Source: Physella acuta | Taxonomy: Eukaryota > Mollusca > Gastropoda > Physidae | Assembly: GCF_028476545.1 (NCBI RefSeq) | Contig: NW_026732293.1 | Span: 214,501 to 278,500, forward strand | Length of the DNA stretch: 64,000 nucleotides | Reading direction: 5' to 3' | Shown: piece after piece, positions 26,866 to 57,815 of the stretch | How the letters are laid out: each line of letters opens with the position of its first letter | How positions within the stretch are numbered: the stretch's first letter is position 1 | Notes under the pieces: generated by a model | Databases searched by the model: none | What the model was told of the DNA's origin: nothing | Seen by the model: the letters and a program-made list of their open reading frames with translations, nothing else | Translations under genes and position numbers: made by a program

Positions 26866-28609
26866 CAGTGGTTCCCAACCTTTTTCGAGTGGCGACCCCC
26901 TTTTATAAAAAGTAAGTGACCCGCGACCCCCATAGAATTAAAAAGCCGAAATTAGTATGGAAATTAATAAGCACTAAAATAAGATTTTCTAGTAGACTTT
27001 CAATATGAAGTACTCTTGATAACTGTTTTAATAGCATGAGTAAAATTGCATACTATTCACTAAACCTTCGTGGTTAACTTTTTAATTACATTTTTTTTGT
27101 TAACGCCAACCTATGTCATTATAATTATCTTAATTTTGTTTTTAATCGAAGAATAGTGTTGAAAATGTATTCTCGAAAAGTCATTCAATCTTATGTTTGG
27201 GTACGAATGGTGAATACTACACCAAAATTGTGTCTGCCGTTTTTCATCTTACTCGGAATCATTCTGCAAATAAAAGAACTCATCTTGTAATTCAACGGGA
27301 ATGCTGGCAACATCAAGGGAAGAAGAGAATAGGTAATGCGTAAATGCAGATTCTTCTTTTTTTCAGCTCAGAGAAATAGCGATGCAGTCCGTTTTCAAGA
27401 GATTCAAGATGCCCAGAAATCGCTTCTTTCGAAATTTTAAATAACTCAAATTTACAATATTTCCAAGATTTGTTTTCTTCGCCGATTTTGCAGTTTTGAT
27501 AAAAGTACCCCGAGATTATCATGGAAAGTTATAATATCCGTTCATTTTACCTGAAGCTTCAGGTTAAGCTTATCTTGATGTTCGAACACATCTGCTAGGT
27601 ATGGTACTCTCTCCAACCACCACTCTATGTCGTTTTAAGTATACCAAAAAGTCATGTTTCCTTTGCACTTCCAAGAACAATTTGATTTCAGATTTCAATA
27701 AAAAACACAATTTACAACATTTCGTTTGACAGCCAGCGTACTGTAGTGTAGAAGAGTAGAACCTCGTGATCTATATTAATGTTTTTTCTCAGTTCTTTGA
27801 AGGCTCCAGATTTTATATAATTTACGCCTTATACTAGCAATGAACTCTTGATGTCAATTGGTTAGGGTAGTGGTTAGGGAGCTAAATCTTTTTTGTTTTC
27901 TGAAAGCCCGATTTTGAGCTAAACATAGATGGCGTGTCATCCGTACAAACCCCCACAGCCGTTCTAACCCATTTTAATCATCCAGTTTCAAAAAGGTATT
28001 TATTTTCTCCATGTTATCTTCACAAAAGAGCAACTCTTCTTTGCTATCATCCGCATGAATATAGACACAGCAACTGCGAACACGAACTCACGTCTGTTAA
28101 TTTATCAACTTGAAAAGCAAACAATGGTGAAAGCGTAATTTCAATAAAAATGTGTTATTTAACATTTAAGTACATGAAGCGTTTGGTGAGATTTTCTCCT
28201 ATTGTTTTTTTTTTTTTTTTTGCTTGGCGTTTTCTATCGCGACTTCATTTGATGCTTGCACTAATGCTGGTGAAAACATCCTGTTCGATCAAGTCTCTGG
28301 CGTCTGCAACTAGCTTCTTACCGACGAAAGAACTCCATATATTTCCGGTGTGTTCCGAATGACTTGTCTCAAATGACGTTTTAGTTTTGAAGATTTCATA
28401 GATTCGTGACTGAGAACAACTTTGTACAGTGCGCTTTGTTTCTTCTCTATTACATTTCCAGTGATGTTAATGAAGCCGAATTTCAAAAATTCTTCTAAAT
28501 ATTTATGTTGTGTTTCAAATTACTAAGGTTTAGTATACCAGTTGGCGACCCCCCAGAAAGACCTTCGCGACCCCCAGGGGGGTCGCGACCCCCAGGTTGG
28601 GAACCCGTG
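26866..28609 (-). mobile_element. hAT DNA transposon remnant with transposase debris
   Basis: Terminal inverted repeats CAGTGGTTCCCAACCT and AGGTTGGGAACCCGTG, each next to a GACCCCC-rich subterminal block, are flanked by a perfect 8-bp duplication ATCTAGAT (26858-26865 and 28610-28617). On the minus strand around 27600-27535 the reading WWLERVPYLADVFEHQDKLN followed by LKLQ, and around 27440-27360 a HLESLENGLHRYFSEL stretch, match the C-terminal half of ZBED5/SCAND3-type hAT transposases. Stops and frameshifts break it, so it is an inactive copy of 1744 bp. Confidence 0.93.
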
Positions 28610-29159
28610 ATCTAGATCCTCTAGAATCAAATCTAGATTAGTAAAAAAAAAATTGCAATGTTTTTTGGTTTGTTGAAATGTCACAATTCAATATAATGAT
28701 AAAAGAATTAAACATTAGAATTTAGATCTAGTAAAAGTACAAAAAATATAAATAATATAAAATAGATATTATAAACTATCAAAGTACTATCTACTAAAAA
28801 TAACTAAAAACAATCTTAAAATTTCCTGAAAAAGCTAGAGATAAAAGTATTAGTACACTAGAAGTGAGTCTATGACTCCTTTCATTCTTTACTTCTCTAA
28901 AGACCACACTGCCATAGCAATTAGCATTGAGAAATTTTCAGTTTGTAATTAAGATAAGTTAGAATATAGTGTAATCCATAATTATCTACTTTATTCTTAA
29001 TTGCAACATTGGATAAGATCATAAGATCAATCATCAAGGCAAACAAGTTTAGCACCATTATTTTCCCTACAAGTAGTAATTCTAGTAATAGTATTACATG
29101 CCAATATGCCAATATGTTATTCATCCAATGACTGCTTTTCTTTTAAATGTGCTTCTTTT

Positions 29160-29335
29160 TCCTGTTCACCTAAGGCAGCAGTTGTTTGATTTCAGAGTTT
29201 TCTCTCCTAGATGGGTTGCATTCACCAGTTAGTGAGCCTCATCCACCCAGGTGTCCAGGAGCTGAACTAAGAACATTCTGGTGAGCAGACATGCTCTCAA
29301 CCACCCTACCATGTCATCTCCATCCAATGTAATGA
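29160..29335 (+). mobile_element. SINE-like fragment
   Basis: Related to 23930-24095 by GGCAGCAGTTGTTTGATTTC, TCTCTCCTAGATGGGTTGC and GAGCCTCATCCACCCAGG, ending in CTCAACCACCCTACCATGTC, which reads as a tRNA-like A-box on the opposite strand. It lies about 70 bp upstream of the METTL24-like start codon. Confidence 0.6.
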
Positions 29336-29403
29336 TAATCTGGATTGTTGAAATTTAATAGATCTTTAATAAACAGTATTTGTTGCTGAGGTGTGCTGCA
29401 ATC

Positions 29404-32317
29404 ATGGCTGGGTATTGCATTCATAACAAATTTCAGATAAAGATCATTTTTGGGACACTACTTATATTTGTTATATGTTTTATATTTGCATCAAGAAGTA
29501 ATTCAATGTGTGTATATTTCCCTATATTGATGTGGCTTAGATCTGATGCTTGTGACATTTGGGAAGGTAAGGAAAATTGCTTTGTTAAATATAATTTTTT
29601 AGATCATGATGCTTTAATAATTTAGCTATTAATGGTTAATGGTTATTAAGTAGCCTATGTTTTATATTAATAGAGCAACTTGGATTTAACAATTGTAGTG
29701 CTTCTTGTTTTATTTTAATAAATCTATGATACAAAGTTTATATATATTGTATAAGACTAGATAATATATGGCCACATAGATATTTGCTGTCAATTTCGTC
29801 AACTATTTCATTTGCCTTCCTTTTGTGTATTATAAACACACAGATATACTATTACTTCTATGTACATCAACACTTTTATCGATTCATTATTGAAGAGGAG
29901 TATCATAAACATAGTTCTTATGCTATATTTTTGTGTAAAAACACTTATTATTTTTCTAGTACAATTCTAGTACTATTTATCAAATAGGGAATGCTGTATT
30001 CAGTTTTGGTACTTCATAAAATAAATTTTTGTTTTTAATTAGAAACAGATTTTAATTCATGGGGAGATTACAGTTGGTGGCAAAGAGCTTGTCTACTTGA
30101 AAAGTAAGTTTCAAATTTTTTCAAATTTACTTTTTTTGGTTTTTATTTTAGATGCAATTTTATCATTTAATTTAGGTCTATGTACTATTACTTTTTTAAC
30201 TTTAACTTTTTTAAGTATTAATTTTATTTTTCAGGGATTGGAAGAATATGGATTATCTTTGTAAAGATGTTCGGCTTATGGGAAACTGGCCAGTTTGTTT
30301 TGATGAGCCGTACAGGCCCGTGAAAGATAATAAACCCTGTATTGTTTATTCATTTGGGTAGGTACACTTTAAACTTATCAAAGTGATTTCAGTTGATAGA
30401 CATACATAATTTAATAATGATAAATAACTTAAATGTTTTTATATTATATACAAAGCAAGTTTTAATTGTGCTTGAATTTTAAAAAAATTACAGTGTTACT
30501 TATGGGTGTTCAAATGTAATACAAATAGCTATGCACTGGACAGGATATGTATGTTATATTTATATTATACTGAATAACAGCTTCCATAATGGTAAACTTT
30601 TTTCTTCTTCTTTATTTTCTCAACTTAATAGGCATTTTCTAAGTCTAAGTAATAATGATACCTCTGCAAACAATTATCTTTTTTTCTAGCTGTATCTTTA
30701 AGTTTTCTATTTTGCTTTTACACGGTAAACAAATCACCCTTGCAAAAAATTTCAGTATTGCCAATGACTTCCGCTTTGATGATGCTATGGCTATTTATAA
30801 CTGCACTGTGTACTCCTTTGATCCCAGGTGAGTATATGCTTGCAACATCATTACAGTAAAATATTGTTTTAATCTTTTCTCTTATATCAGGTTATTTCAG
30901 TGATGTTTAAAATTTCAGTATGAATGTTGAAGATCACGTCAGAGGAAGTCATGTTCATTTTAAGAAGCTTGGTATTGGTGTTGAGGATAATCCAAATTTT
31001 ATACCCCGCTTTGATGGATATGCAAAACCAGGTGACCACTGGAACATACAGAGCATGACATCTATCATGAAAATGCTTGGTCACACACCGGTAAGTTTAA
31101 GTCTCTTTACCTGATTTCAAATATATACAAGTTTAATTAAATATGATAAGAAGTTCCTTGAAATTAAAAACAAATACAACTACACTCAATGTTTGCTCAC
31201 ACAGCGGTAAATCTAAACCTCATTAATCTTAAAAAGTAATAATTACACAATTTACAACTATAAAGATGTTAAAAAAATAAAATGTCTTAGGTCTCATTTT
31301 TCAGCTTTTAAAAGCTATTTATTAAACATTAATAGCTTTGTTAATTTTTAACTTAAAACAAAAAATAAATTGAATGTTGCATTGAGACATGGCATAGAAA
31401 TTTAGTATTTAATAATACTGAATGTTAGTATTTTATTTATTTATCACTAATTTTAACTGACCACTAATTGGCTTTGTTGTTGCTGAGCAAATAATAATCT
31501 CTGTTTTACCAGCAATCAATTAGCTTGCTAAAGATGGATGTAGAAAACAACGAATGGTCAATCTTAACGAACCTGCTTGATGCTGGCATCCTGCAGAAGC
31601 TGCCGCAGTTGCTTATAGAGTGGCATATTTTTAATGATAGTCCACCACACTCAAGGTAATTTTACTTGATCTTACACAACTCTTTAATTTTTTTTAGTTT
31701 ACACGTTTTCCATGTTATTTAAATGTTTTAATAAAATAAGTTTAATAGATTATTGTTTTGATAAAACAATAAAAATTGGTATATTTATAAGATTGTATTA
31801 AAGTACAGAAAAAGTAATGATGTGTTTCATGGAATTTTCTTTATCATGTTTAGTAAAGTGATGAACAGCAGAAATTTTTGGTACATTTTCTAAATCTAAT
31901 AGGTTACCAGCTAGTTAACAGCTAAGGCTAAGGGTTAACTGATGTTCAAATGTATGCAAGTTTAATTAAATTTGATAAAGAGTTATAATTAAAAATAAAA
32001 CCAACTAAACAGAACAACTACACTTGAAGTTTGAAAATCCACTTCTTAGATTAATTTATTAACAACTTCATTTCAAAAGGGGGAGAACTGAATATTTAAA
32101 AAATATACTGATTTTCATATGAAAAGTAGGATACCTTTTTGAATTTTTTTTTGGGCATATTTTTATCAACAGGTATAAACAAATGCATGAAGACTATGAA
32201 AGAATGAAATCTGCCGGTTTTCTGAAATTTTGGATGCGCAATGAGGGCAGGGATCACTGGTTGCCAGCAATGGTAACACAAGCCGAAGTTACTTATATAA
32301 ATTCTAAATTTAAATAA
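29404..32317 (+). CDS. METTL24-like methyltransferase-domain protein, membrane-anchored
   Basis: Seven exons (29404-29566, 30043-30103, 30235-30357, 30756-30827, 30919-31090, 31513-31655, 32173-32317) join in phase to 292 aa. Residues about 12-32 (IKIIFGTLLIFVICFIFA) form a signal anchor, predicting a type II membrane protein of the secretory pathway. The body matches METTL24-like proteins (Pfam methyltransferase family 22): CIVYSFGIANDFRFDDAMA supplies the glycine motif of an AdoMet-type fold, VYSFDPSMNVEDH the acidic strand-2 end, SLLKMDVENNEWSIL the motif-IV-like strand, followed by LPQLLIEWHIF. Human METTL24 is longer (366 aa), mostly in the N-terminal region. The substrate is unknown for the family. 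The start ATG at 29404 was chosen because it opens the anchor. An AATAAA hexamer overlaps the stop codon (32313-32318). The closest human gene could also be another METTL24-type paralogue. Confidence 0.92.
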
Positions 32318-33284
32318 ACTTATACTGTATTGAAAAATACTCATGTAACTGCTGTTTTCTACTTTGTATATGATCTCCACAGATTTTTAACAATACAAAT
32401 CTGTATAGGATATTGTTGTAGGGAAGGTTTTTTGTAAAATAATTTAATTAAAAATGTAACAATATATTTTTGCTACTGTGTTAATTTTGTATGGTATTTT
32501 TCTTTTTTAAATGCTTTTAACTTTTTCTCCCATATATATATACACTTTTTATTTTGGTTTTTATGCATTCCATTTTTGAATATAGTATTGAATCCATTGA
32601 TATTAGCAATTTTTTATACCTTTTTATTTATCTTTTATTAAAAAAAGAATTAAAACCACAATTCATAGTGATTTTTTTTTCTGCTTAAAATTGCTTGTGT
32701 GTGAATATGGTTCTGGTCTTAATTATTTTATTAATACAGATTTTATAATTTAAAGTTAATTTTTTCAAGGCCTGCAGTGTATGTTTTAGACAAATCTGTG
32801 CATTGGAATCATAATACCTGACATGGTGAGCATTTGTTAATGTCTACTTTTTACATGCTACATCTCATCAGTCTATTCATTGAGTCATTGAGTGTGTGGT
32901 ACTATCCCAGGCTTGTTACTTGTTTGGTTATGGGTCTTTACGGGGGGGGGGGGGGGGGTCAGGGGTCATATAAGAGGACCTCTCTAAAATGAAGTCACCA
33001 TTTAGCCTCCTCCCTTCCTTCAAATAAAAGTAATTGGAAGTCTTTTTTTTTTTTTTAAAAATAGCTTTGTTTTATTATTAAAATTGTTTTATTTTACAAG
33101 GGTTGATTTATCAGAAAGCATAGCTTGAATTACTACTGAACAGGTTTTTAAAAAAAAAAGACATTATTCTGTATGGTGCATTTGAAACTTCCAGTGGGTG
33201 TGGAAGAAGTAATGGGTATTATAAGAAGGCTAATAATTTCTATTTAAATTTAATATATTTTCTCGCGGGCCGGTGGACATGCAC

Positions 33285-34200
33285 TGTTGGGGGGGGGGGG
33301 GGGGGGTTCCTGGAAAAGTTTACACCCCTGAACCATCCCTGAAAATTTGGGTCATGGAAAAAGTAACCCTCACCCCCGGACCAGTCACCTCTTTGAACAC
33401 TTCCACCCCCCTCCCACTCCTGGACACAATAGAAAAAAAAATTATTTAGATAGAATATACCTGTGATCACTACCCTGGAAATTTTAAGTGCCCCCCCCCC
33501 CCCCCCCCCATCAAATGAAGTTTCAGGTGCTCCCAGCACAACGATGAATAAAAAAAAATATAAAAATATTTATAGTATTTAGCTCACTGCGTCGACTAAG
33601 CGATAGCGGGTACTTAAATCCTGTTACCTCCCCTATTGTTATCGAAAACAGTACGCATCAAGTTTTGGCGACTAATTTAATACCTAATTAGGTTAAAAAT
33701 TATATATTCTTGCGTTGTCTTCTTGAAAATGTGAACGAAATCGTTACATTAGAAATGGGTCAAAACTGAGTTATAGAACTTGCCTCAAACAGACAGAAGG
33801 GCAGACTGACATAGACATTGTGAGCTAAATTAAAGCTTATAAAAACGTAGAGCAACGGGACCGCCGACAGAGGAGTGTGGACAATAGGCGCTAATTTTTT
33901 GATGGGAGCGCTTAGCTAATTACGTGATAAGTTAAATGGTGACCTAAACATTAGACGTGCTGCTGTTTTTTTGCCTGCCAAGTAAAATCTCCTCAGGGGT
34001 TTCTTTCATACATTGTTTCCCGTGGAAGGAAAGAGGGCGCTTAAAACTTCCGGCGGGGGGGGGGGGGGCATTTAAAATGTTCGTGGGGGGGGGGGGGGGG
34101 TGGGGGTGGACACTTTAAAGTAGGGGCCTATATATTTTCTATACAAATTATATACTTTTTCAATTTTGTCTGGGGAAGGAGGGGGGGGGGGGGCGTGGGG
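33285..34200. repeat. Cluster of poly-G / poly-C tracts with MITE fragments
   Basis: Poly-G runs near 33290, 34056, 34086 and 34181 and a poly-C run near 33492 accompany fragments such as CTATACAAATTATATACTTT and AAGAAAC-like ends, similar to the core module of the AGTGTTTC MITE family. Terminal repeats are not clear, so single copies cannot be bounded. Confidence 0.5.
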
Positions 34201-34910
34201 AGATGCTCGAAAGAAACTCTGCTCTTGATTACTGCAAACATCACTTGGATCACTAACACTAAGACGGTAAGAGTTATTGGAGATTTGAACAAAAATAAAA
34301 AGATAAGTACGTAAAACAATCAAATAACACAATAGATAGGTATAGAATATACATAAAACTATACATTCACATGTAAAATAATAGCTTGATAATCAAGTCC
34401 AAAAACACATAAACCTAAATTAAAGAAAAGAAAAAATATATTTAAATAAAAAAAATAAAAAAATTGTTTCCAAAATGCAGGAGGTAAAAGTCAGAATTTC
34501 AAACAGGACTCTGGTGTGATTTACGTCACCAGTCCTTTACCTCGGAGTTACAGCGTCATACACACACGGCCAAAATGTCACGCGCCACATCAAGGTCAGT
34601 GACGTAGATGGGCGGTGCATTAAAATGACAGGTGTCCTTGGCACTCGCTTTTGACAGGGACGCAACTGAACTCAAGTAAAATAAATTTAGACGAGCTTGT
34701 CTAGGGGGGGGGGGGGGGACTTAAAAGACGTTTAATTAATGAAAATTTGTTTGAGGGCTCCCACTATAGAACAAGGTGGGGGGGGGGGGGGGGGATAGTA
34801 GTAAAATTACCCTTTTGAACCTGGCGGTCCATGGGGCACATGACTTTCAGTTCAACATTTTCTGTGACCGCCTTTACTTGACGTGAGTCATGTACCCATC
34901 AGAGCGTGGC

Positions 34911-35094
34911 AGTGTTTCTTCCAGAGGGGGGGGGGGGGGGGGGGAACTTGATGAAATTTCGGGGGGGGGGGGGAACTAAAATTTCCGGCGGGGGGGGGGG
35001 GGGGGGCAGACACTGTTAAAAGAATATATTCCATTTCGTCCGGGGGGTTGGGGGCGGTAGACTCTCTTCGGAAAGGATGGCTGGAAGAAACACT
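34911..35094 (+). mobile_element. AGTGTTTC / poly-G MITE copy
   Basis: Ends AGTGTTTCTTCCAG and CTGGAAGAAACACT are perfect inverted repeats of 14 bp. The interior holds three poly-G tracts and ATATTCCATTTCGTCCGGGG. About 184 bp, non-coding. No target duplication was recognised. Confidence 0.85.
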
Positions 35095-36100
35095 GGAGCT
35101 TAATGGAATTAGTGACGTCCTACAGATTCGAGCCTTGGATCAGATCAAGCTGTTCGTTGTTTTAGCTGTTTGCTGTAAGTGTGGTCACTATTCCATCTGT
35201 TTCTTTGCTTTGTTACAAAAGACACGAGTAGACTCCTACTTGGACCGTCCTTTAAGTTGAATTAGAAACGTCATGCACAGTATATTTTATTTTAAATTGA
35301 TATTTTTCCTCCCATTTCTCAAAACGCAAAACATTCGTTCTTGACCTCTCCTTGACTTGATGATAATAATAAAAAACAAAAACAAATCAGTTTTCACAAT
35401 TTGTTAGAAGGACAACTGAGCGGTTGTTACTTGGTTAATTACGTCATAGCTGACCTTACGTGGGTGTGTAGTTGATGTGAGGGTAGTGTGTGGATTAAAT
35501 CATTCGAGTACACTCGCTGTTTATATGAAACTAGTTACATCGTTACAAGTGAGCACATTTACAGAAACATGTTCAGTGTTGTTGCGTGTAGCTGTCCCAG
35601 AAATTTCTAATCAAACAGCTAAATCAGGGGTTTGGAGATAACATAGCAACACGTTATCAACATCCAAAGTTGAATGGAGGAGAGAGAGAGAGAGAGAGTC
35701 CCTGGAACTGGCTCTGACTCCTGTGGATGGAGTAGGGCATCATAAATATCAAAACCCAACAATACACTAGATTTAATCAAGACAATACTCGATTGGTCTT
35801 TTTTAAATAAATGATGTATTTAACTTTATAAGGTTTTTATTATAAGGTTTTTATTATAAGTTATGTTTGACCTGGAATTTTTCCCCCACACCTAATGTAT
35901 TGATAAATGGTCGTTGTGTTCATCCGTTGTTGGGGAAAAAAGCAACATAAAAAGATATAGATATAGACATAATTATGTTAATATGTATTGATCAGTGACC
36001 TTTATTGTAAATTGTATTAGCGTAAATGGTTGCGTCCTCACCCATTCCGCAAACTGCTGTACACGAAGCCCTTATAACGGTACAAACGTATCCCTGTCTG

Positions 36101-36309
36101 AGTTTCTTTCAGGCATCTCTTCGCGCCCCCCCTTCCCACCCCAAAGAAAGTCTACCCTCCCCCCCAAACGAAATGGAATTTATATAGAAAATATATACTT
36201 TTAACATTGCCTGCCCCACCCCCATGAAATTTAATTCCGACCCCCCCCCCCCCCGAAAATTTCAAGTGCCCCACCCCCTCCCCCGAGAAAAAAGTATGGA
36301 AGAAACACT
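36101..36309 (-). mobile_element. AGTGTTTC / poly-G MITE copy
   Basis: Opposite orientation to the copy at 34911: ends AGTTTCTTTCAGGCATCTC and ATGGAAGAAACACT, with AACGAAATGGAATTTATATA followed by poly-C tracts between them. Confidence 0.82.
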
Positions 36310-37725
36310 GATCTCTGTTACCAATACATCACTCGCTTGGCCCCGCTCTGTATAAAGTTGTGACCCTATGATTTCACAATGTACGTACGTCATTTAACCT
36401 AATTAATCTGCCTCGTTTGGGGTCACCTCGCCCATAATACTGAGGTCAAACTTTCCACGATTTACATCTTTTCTAGGTCGAGCAAAAAAACAAATCAAAG
36501 CCCCGCCCTTATAATTACGTCAGTAACATAAAAAGTGAAACTCTCATGTCAGATATTGGTTCGTGTCCTTGTTTATTAAAAAGACGAATCTGTTACTTAG
36601 GAGAAAACGAGTACACGGGAGTAAAGCAGAAACTTTATTCGAAATTAGAAGCGGTAACTTTGGTCTAATATAATGTTAAAAACTGAGCATTTACAACCCC
36701 CGATACAAAAATTAAGTTTGGAGGCTGTGAAATTTAAGGGAGATAAAGTTTGTTGAAATTTGAAGTTTTACACCTGTTTGCTGTACGAGGGGTTCGTTCT
36801 TTTAGCGGTTTGCTGTGTAAGACACCCAGCCATCATGTACCTGGATAGGGTTCGATCCCACTTTATCAGAATTTCCTAAAACAGAAGCTCCTGTTCAAAT
36901 TAAACTTTTAAAAACATATTTTAGAAATCACAACGCCAAGTTTTTACGCCAAAATCTTAGGCCTATAAACAATATAAACGGTGAATATATTTTAAACTCT
37001 TCTAGTTATAGAGTTTAGAATAAATTTACGGTTTATACAGCGGAATTAACCATACACAAACTAAGCTGAAAAAACAAAATTCCATACGGATGTTTAATCC
37101 ACAAAATTCCCACTCCTAAATTTGAAAGATGAAGCAGTCCCCTGATTCAACATATTCTCTACAACTTCAACCCTCTTGTCTCAATTCCCAGGCAATGTAA
37201 CACAAATGTAATCTCGACTAATTAGCCTCAATAATTAGGTAAATTCCACTTTCCCAACCAGCTTTACAATCTCTCACGGAAAGAACAAAAGCCTCGCGTC
37301 TGCCCGGCCACTGACAGCAGAAGATTTCAATCTATCAATCAAAGCAGCCAGCAGAAGCGTCCGCCATGACTTCCTGTTGCGGTGGATAACTTGCCAGCGT
37401 GGAGGAGAGCCGGTGACACAACCCCGTTAAAAATCTGGCCAGGTGAAGTGAAAACTTGGCAAAATTTTAAATATAAAGCGCCGCTTTTTCGTCCAAGATC
37501 ATTTAAAATTTTCTCGCTTCCCAGATAAGATTCGCGTTTTTTTTTCTCTCTCTGCAAAAAAGGCTTTATTCAAAATAGTTCAAGTTAAAATAGTTCTTAC
37601 TTTGAGAATTTTTCTCAAATTAAAACAAAAGAGCTTACACATTAATAAAAAGTAGTTATTTTCTTGTGATTGAAATTTAAAAAAATAAAAGAATAAAAAA
37701 AAAAGTTACTTACCAACCGTGCATT

Positions 37726-57173
<19,448 letters not shown>

Positions 57174-57562
57174 GATGAAGGTATACAGGTTCAATGTCTT
57201 AAGGTTGTTTCTATTTGCTTTCAAAAAGATTTTGTGATAGTATTGGGCGTAGATGGATATGTTATTTAAGATGTGTGCGTGTTGTGTGTTAAATGAAATG
57301 ATTCTTTGTTATAAAGCGTGTTTGTGTACACCTTAAAAAATTGTACTGATGTATTAACTGACAAAATAATAACAAGTATCTATTTATTATATTTGAATAT
57401 GTATATGAAATACATTATGTTGTTCATATGTTAATATGTTAATATGTGTATATCTTTATGTAAATATATGTAATATTATCTTGACAGTAGCTAAAATGGC
57501 TAAGTAATTTTAACTAACCAATAAAATCCGAATTTAATTTTTGTTTTTAATAATTCCATTAA

Positions 57563-57568
57563 AATAAA
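57563..57568 (+). terminator. Candidate polyadenylation signal for the MSP130 homologue
   Basis: AATAAA lies 390 bp after the stop codon at 57171-57173 and 248 bp before the end of the convergent UQCRFS1 coding sequence. No other forward AATAAA with a GT-rich follow-up stands out. Confidence 0.4.
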
Positions 57569-57815
57569 CACATAATAACATTAAGTTTTATATTTCTTTA
57601 ATATTGTATGACTGGAAATGGATTTGTCCGTATACATTTAGAAATGAAATGAGATAATCATGAATGGGTTTGAACAAAAAGCACAAAGCCGTCACGTCAA
57701 CAGAACGTCACTTAAAGACTGGTACTGGGCTGATTTTCTGGACGTTAGATAGACTACTTGCTGGGAAGGACAGCTTTGACACAACCTGTGAGGGGTGTTT
57801 ATCTGGGGTCAGAGG

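Larger units (their letters stand above)
24560..29403. other. Intergenic region between ITFG1 and the METTL24-like gene (divergent starts)
   Basis: The two genes are transcribed away from each other across 4.8 kb. The ITFG1-proximal part (24590-25010) is rich in TCTAGATCTAGA motifs. The rest is mainly transposon: the nested MITE pair 25248-26061, the hAT element 26866-28609 and a SINE fragment at 29160-29335. No additional host exon was found. Confidence 0.6.
32318..37725. other. Intergenic region between METTL24-like gene and MSP130 homologue
   Basis: No exon could be supported in 5.4 kb. From 32940 to 36310 it is punctuated by poly-G or poly-C runs of 9 to more than 20 bases, many inside MITE copies of the AGTGTTTC family (34911-35094, 36101-36309). 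A possible degraded MITE of the GACGTC family lies at about 32950-33030. The stretch 36310-37725 is free of recognisable repeats and may hold the MSP130 promoter; no core element was assigned. Confidence 0.5.

Noticed and set aside
35048-35260. 70-codon open frame starting MGAVDSLRKG
   Set aside because: It begins inside the MITE at 34911-35094 and shows no similarity or splice context.
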